A stretch of DNA of 9,647 bases from Akkermansia muciniphila (lineage in GTDB: Bacteria; Verrucomicrobiota; Verrucomicrobiia; Limisphaerales; SXTU01), in assembly GCA_945872195.1 (NCBI GenBank), contig CAMBZO010000067.1:1-9647 (forward strand). The letters are read 5' to 3'. The translations under genes and the position numbers were made by a program. This document shows positions 6,972-9,647 of the stretch, in pieces (positions within the stretch are counted from its first letter, which is position 1; each line of letters opens with the position of its first letter). The notes under the pieces are model-generated. The model did no database searches, was not told where the DNA came from, and was given only the letters and a program-made list of their open reading frames with translations.

Positions 6972-6993
6972 GAGCTACTGGTCCGAGTCGTGA

Positions 6994-7057
6994 TCTCAAT
7001 CTTACCCTTAATCCCTCCCGTTCCAAATCCGTGAGTGGATTACAAGTAAGATTGCGA
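6994..7057. repeat. Imperfect inverted repeat upstream of fmdB
   Basis: CAATCTTAC at 6997-7005 is the exact reverse complement of GTAAGATTG at 7046-7054. Inside it, TAATCC at 7009-7014 pairs with GGATTA at 7037-7042. Over the 21-base arms 6994-7014 and 7037-7057, 17 positions match. The right arm continues as a degenerate 6-base repeat (ATTACA-AGTAAG-ATTGCG-AGTGAG-AGTATG, 7039-7068). It would fold as a long stem with a 3-by-3 internal loop and a 22-base loop, ending about 22 bases before the fmdB start. Confidence 0.65.
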
Positions 7058-7100
7058 GTGAGAGTATGAAGTGGAGGGAGACATTTCAACCCGAACTCCG

Positions 7101-7128
7101 AAAAGGAAAAGATGGCCTTGCGGCAACC
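7101..7128 (-). terminator. Candidate intrinsic terminator for purB
   Basis: Read on the minus strand, GGTTGCC, a GCAA tetraloop and GGCCATC form a seven-pair stem with one mismatch and one G-T pair. TTTTCCTTTT follows directly. It lies 156 bases beyond the purB stop, which is long, but it is the only hairpin plus T-tract in the gap. It would separate purB from the fmdB-leuA unit. Confidence 0.42.
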
Positions 7129-7283
7129 CCACCGATCCGGCGCTGGAGGCGAGAGTGATCGGATTCCTGCGTGGCAGCGCGGGCGAACGCGGGCAGTGGT
7201 CTCGAGTGGCACGGCCGGCAGAAACTCCAAAACCAGCCCATAAGGCCTGATGCTCACTGCGGCCAGGGGCGCAAGCCTGACTG

Positions 7284-8618
7284 TTAAAGGCCTAGTTTCT
7301 TAAAACGGTTGCTCACTTCCTTGAAGTGGAATTCGAGGGAGCAGAGGGCTTCGAGTTCGCCGCGCTTGAAGTGCTTGGCGACTTCGGGATTGGCCTGGAG
7401 TTGGGCGACGAAGTCGGCGTCGTCGCGGCCGGCGTGCTTCACCTCCCAGGTTTTCATCGCGGCGTCCTGACAGAGTTTGTAGGCGGCTTCGCGGGTCAGG
7501 CCTTTCTTGATGAGCGCGAGCAGGACGGTCTGGCTGTTCCACATCCCCAGCGAGAGGCCGAGGTTCTTCTTCATGTTCGCGGGATAGACCACGAGGCCGT
7601 CCATCAGGCGCGTGAGCAGGCCGAGCATGTAGTCGAGCAGCGTGCAGGAGTCGGGGAAGATGATGCGCTCGACGCTGCTGTGACTGATGTCGCGCTCGTG
7701 CCAGAGGGCAACGTTTTCCAGCGCGGCCACGGCGTTGCCGCGCAGGACGCGGGCGAGGCCGGTGAGGCGTTCCCACGTGATGGGGTTGCGCTTGTGCGGC
7801 ATGGCGCTGCTGCCTTTCTGACCGATGGTGAAGGCTTCCTCGGCTTCGAGGACTTCGGTGCGTTGGAGGTGGCGGAACTCGACGGCCCACCGCTCGATGC
7901 TCGCGCCGACGAGGGCCATCGTGGTCTGGAACTCCGCGTGGATGTCGCGCTGGACGACTTGCGTGGAGATGGGAGCTGGGCGCAAGCCGAGCTTCCTGCA
8001 CACGTAAGCCTCAACACGCGGCGACAAGTGTGCGCTGGTGCCGACGGCGCCGGAGACCTTGCCGACGGCGACGACTTCGCGCGCGCGCTCCAAGCGCTCC
8101 AATGCGCGGCCGAACTCGTCATGCATCAGCGCGAGCTTGAGGCCGAAGGTGGTCGGCTCGGCGTGGATGCCGTGGCTGCGCCCGATGCAGGGGGTAAACT
8201 TGTGTTCCCTCGCGCGCTTGGCGATGGCTTTGCGGACGGTCTTGACGTCGGCGATGAGGATGTCCGCGCTCTGAACCATCTGCACGGCGTAGCAGGTGTC
8301 GCCCACGTCGCTGCTGGTGAGGCCGAAGTGGAACCAGCGGCTGGCGTTGTCGTTGATCTTCTCCGCGACGGCGGTGGTGAAGCCGATCACGTCGTGGTTG
8401 AGCACCTTCTCCAGTTCCTTCTGCCGCGCGACGAGGCCGGGGAGGTCGGCGAACCACGCGTCGCAGCCAGCCTTGAGCTTGGCGAAATCCTTCTTCGGAA
8501 CGATGCGCTCCTTCACGAGCGCCTCGCTGGCGAGGAGTTCGATTTGGAGCCAAAGCTTGAGCTTGTTCTCATCGGTCCAGATGGACCGCATTTCAGGACG
8601 GGAGTAACGCGTAATCAT
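7284..8618 (-). CDS. purB: Adenylosuccinate lyase
   Basis: PurB cleaves SAICAR to AICAR plus fumarate and adenylosuccinate to AMP plus fumarate, acting twice in purine synthesis. The 444-residue length matches the family. It begins with MITRYSRPEMRSIWTDENK, typical of bacterial PurB. Active-site stretches are present: NHDVIGF at 74-80, TSSDVGDT at 101-108, GRSHGIHAEPTTFG at 146-159 with H149 as the likely general acid, and the fumarase/aspartase-superfamily signature KGSSAMPHKRNP at 268-279 with the flexible-loop serines 270-271. The frame is open upstream to 8768, but that extension translates a heptamer DNA repeat (LFAFRLLPFTFLL) and is not protein-like, so the ATG at 8618 is chosen. No Shine-Dalgarno is visible. 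It is divergent from the small gene at 8737, with 118 bases between starts. It appears monocistronic, given the 312-base gap and candidate terminator downstream. Confidence 0.96.
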   Translation of the reverse strand: MITRYSRPEMRSIWTDENKLKLWLQIELLASEALVKERIVPKKDFAKLKAGCDAWFADLPGLVARQKELEKVLNHDVIGFTTAVAEKINDNASRWFHFGLTSSDVGDTCYAVQMVQSADILIADVKTVRKAIAKRAREHKFTPCIGRSHGIHAEPTTFGLKLALMHDEFGRALERLERAREVVAVGKVSGAVGTSAHLSPRVEAYVCRKLGLRPAPISTQVVQRDIHAEFQTTMALVGASIERWAVEFRHLQRTEVLEAEEAFTIGQKGSSAMPHKRNPITWERLTGLARVLRGNAVAALENVALWHERDISHSSVERIIFPDSCTLLDYMLGLLTRLMDGLVVYPANMKKNLGLSLGMWNSQTVLLALIKKGLTREAAYKLCQDAAMKTWEVKHAGRDDADFVAQLQANPEVAKHFKRGELEALCSLEFHFKEVSNRFKKLGL

Positions 8619-8630
8619 TGCGCCAAGGAG

Positions 8631-8665
8631 AAAGGTAAAAGGCAAAAGGCGAAAGGCAAAAAGGG
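8631..8665. repeat. Tandem heptamer repeat (AAAGGCA type) in the purB leader
   Basis: Five consecutive 7-base units can be read: AAAGGTA, AAAGGCA, AAAGGCG, AAAGGCA, AAAAGGG. The tract starts 13 bases upstream of the purB ATG, so on the purB strand it forms a pyrimidine-rich leader. The 7-base period gives heptad-like spurious peptides (FAFRLLPF) when translated. Such runs occur between genes in some Verrucomicrobia; that comparison is from memory and was not checked. Confidence 0.75.
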
Positions 8666-8696
8666 GGACGCTTGTGGATACTGGAAAGTTCTCACC

Positions 8697-8713
8697 CGGA
8701 CAGCGGATGTCCG
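8697..8713. repeat. 6-bp inverted repeat in the purB / small-gene divergent region
   Basis: CGGACA at 8697-8702 and TGTCCG at 8708-8713 are exact reverse complements around a 5-base centre. The site lies 24 bases before the ATG of the small plus-strand gene and could be an operator or a short hairpin in its leader. A similar GGACA/TGTCC pair with a 4-base centre occurs at 3800-3813. Confidence 0.4.
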
Positions 8714-8736
8714 ACCGGTCGCGCAACACTCGCGCC

Positions 8737-8964
8737 ATGAAACAACTCCTCTCGATGTGGGCGAACACTGGTGAAGTGCTGGCGAACTTCGGCGCGGCGA
8801 CGCTTCGCCGCCACCGCGACGGTCGCTACGAACTGCACGGCGGATCGCCCGCTGACCGCGCGGACGCGTTGGAGTGGACCTCGCTCTTTCAACACGACGC
8901 GGTCTTCTCCCACCGGCACGACCGCGCGCTCTCGGCCCTTCCCGCGCCGTCGTCGCGCTGGTAG
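8737..8964 (+). CDS. Uncharacterised 75-residue protein upstream of rarA
   Basis: I do not recognise a named family. The 75-residue product has no signal peptide, membrane segment or cysteine. The region from MWANTGEVLANFGAATLRR to about DAVFSH (residues 7-59) looks like one compact domain with alternating hydrophobic and charged residues, including EWTSLFQHDAVF at 46-57. The last 15 residues are low in complexity. G/C-rich third codon positions agree with coding. ATG at 8737 is the likely start; M7 (8755) is an alternative, and an upstream in-frame ATG at 8674 would add residues that look non-coding. There is no Shine-Dalgarno. The rarA start follows its stop by 9 bases, so the two are very probably co-transcribed. 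This suggests, without proving, a role tied to replication or repair. It is divergent from purB. Confidence 0.68.
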   Translation: MKQLLSMWANTGEVLANFGAATLRRHRDGRYELHGGSPADRADALEWTSLFQHDAVFSHRHDRALSALPAPSSRW

Positions 8965-8973
8965 GCTCGCCCC

Positions 8974-9647
8974 GTGCCGCGCGACGACCTGTTTTCCATC
9001 GCTGAGAAGCCCCCCGCCTCCGCGACGCCGTCGGAATCGCCGGACGTGGACACCGCCTCCGCCATGCCGCTCGCGGCGCGCATGAGGCCGCGCAACCTCG
9101 ACGAGTATTGCGGCCAGCAGCACATCCTCGCGCCGGGCATGCTGTTGCGCCGAGCCATCGAGGCGGACCGGCTGCAATCGCTCATCTTCTACGGCCCGCC
9201 CGGCACGGGGAAAACCTCACTCGCCCAAATCATCGCGCGGCAGACCAAATGCAAGTTCGAGCGCCTCAGCGGCGTCGAGTCGAACGTCGCAGATATGCGG
9301 CGCGTGCTCCAAGGCGCGACCAACCGCCTCGAAAACACGGGCCAAACCACGATTCTCTTCGTGGACGAAATCCACCGCTTCAACAAATCGCAGCAGGACG
9401 TGCTGCTGCCCGATGTCGAGAGCGGCGTCATCCGGCTCATCGGCGCGACCACGCACAACCCGTTCTTCTTCGTGAACTCGCCGCTGGTCTCGCGCTCGCA
9501 GATTTTCGAGCTGAAGCCGCTTTCCGAGGACGACCTCTTCGACCTCATCGCCCGCGCGCTGATAGATGCGGAGCGCGGCATCGGCTACCTGAAGATTAAG
9601 ATTGAGAAGGAGGCCGCGCGGCACCTCGCCCGCGTGTCCGACGGCGA
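8974..9647 (+). CDS. rarA: Replication-associated recombination protein RarA/MgsA (N-terminal part, runs off right edge)
   Basis: RarA (MgsA, the WRNIP1 relative) is a clamp-loader-like AAA+ ATPase that acts at stalled replication forks. The first 224 residues are here, of about 440 expected. The family hallmark PLAARMRP is at 32-39, GQQHIL at 47-52, Walker A GPPGTGKT at 74-81, Walker B FVDEIHRFNKSQQD at 129-142, sensor 1 GATTHNPFF at 157-165, and the likely arginine finger R174 in PLVSRSQ. Sensor 1 reads TTHN where most relatives have TTEN. I chose GTG at 8974 because it restores an N-terminal DDLF segment like the DLF-type starts of many RarA proteins. M31 (9064) is the alternative, giving a start directly before PLAARMRP. 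No Shine-Dalgarno is visible. The C-terminal tetramerisation half lies outside the window. Confidence 0.94.
   Translation, partial: MPRDDLFSIAEKPPASATPSESPDVDTASAMPLAARMRPRNLDEYCGQQHILAPGMLLRRAIEADRLQSLIFYGPPGTGKTSLAQIIARQTKCKFERLSGVESNVADMRRVLQGATNRLENTGQTTILFVDEIHRFNKSQQDVLLPDVESGVIRLIGATTHNPFFFVNSPLVSRSQIFELKPLSEDDLFDLIARALIDAERGIGYLKIKIEKEAARHLARVSDG

Larger units (their letters stand above)
6972..7283. other. 312-base gene-free region between purB and fmdB
   Basis: No convincing coding sequence is visible on either strand. The part nearest fmdB (6994-7068) holds a degenerate hexamer repeat arranged as an inverted repeat. The middle (7101-7128) holds a terminator-like hairpin for the minus strand. 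The purB-proximal third (about 7130-7283) shows no structure I can name. I found no tRNA or riboswitch pattern. Confidence 0.55.

Noticed and set aside
6994..7068. CRISPR array
   Set aside because: The short 6-base units are degenerate and contiguous, with no 25-40 base repeats, no regular spacers and no cas genes.
8619..8768. 50-codon N-terminal extension of PurB
   Set aside because: The extension is translated from the heptamer repeat and the divergent leader. Known PurB proteins start at the MITRYSRPEM-like segment.
7326..8774. 482-codon plus-strand open frame opposite purB
   Set aside because: It mirrors purB codons, translates the heptamer repeat near its end, and shows no domain. purB itself is certain.

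Overview
The window is about 60% G+C (my estimate) and looks like a chromosomal segment of an environmental bacterium, most likely Verrucomicrobiota (Pedosphaera/Limisphaerales-like). This placement is inference. It rests on a Tat-exported DUF1552 protein (a family mainly of Planctomycetes and Verrucomicrobia), intergenic heptamer runs of AAAGGCA type, a tiny lysine/alanine-rich ORF, and nearly universal absence of Shine-Dalgarno sequences. All recognised protein genes are full-length and in frame, except two that run off the window ends.

Layout, left to right. The N-terminal 244 codons of mutS lie on the minus strand and leave the left edge. A short divergent region separates mutS from a very small plus-strand unit: a near-consensus Shine-Dalgarno, a 15-codon ORF (MAAKKKAAKKTAKKK) and an intrinsic terminator. 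Then come six minus-strand genes, given here left to right: agmatine deiminase, DUF1552 protein, serine beta-lactamase-fold hydrolase, 2-isopropylmalate synthase (LeuA), FmdB-type zinc ribbon protein, and adenylosuccinate lyase (PurB). On the plus strand, a 75-residue uncharacterised protein follows, with rarA/mgsA starting 9 bases after it and leaving the right edge.

fmdB, leuA and the hydrolase are separated by 29 and 40 bases and could be one transcript, read fmdB to leuA to hydrolase. purB is set off by a 312-base gap holding a probable terminator and a structured inverted repeat. The DUF1552 gene and the deiminase gene follow gaps of 204 and 242 bases and are probably separate units. The genes are mostly housekeeping: mismatch repair (MutS), replication-fork maintenance (RarA), leucine and purine biosynthesis, and agmatine/polyamine metabolism. 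I see no single pathway linking them.

I find no convincing new multi-gene defence or mobile system. The most noteworthy item is the 15-codon unit at 891-1017: it carries the only strong ribosome binding site in the window, and every other gene start lacks one. Next are the unnamed small gene coupled to rarA, an inverted repeat in front of fmdB, and a heptamer tandem repeat in the purB leader.
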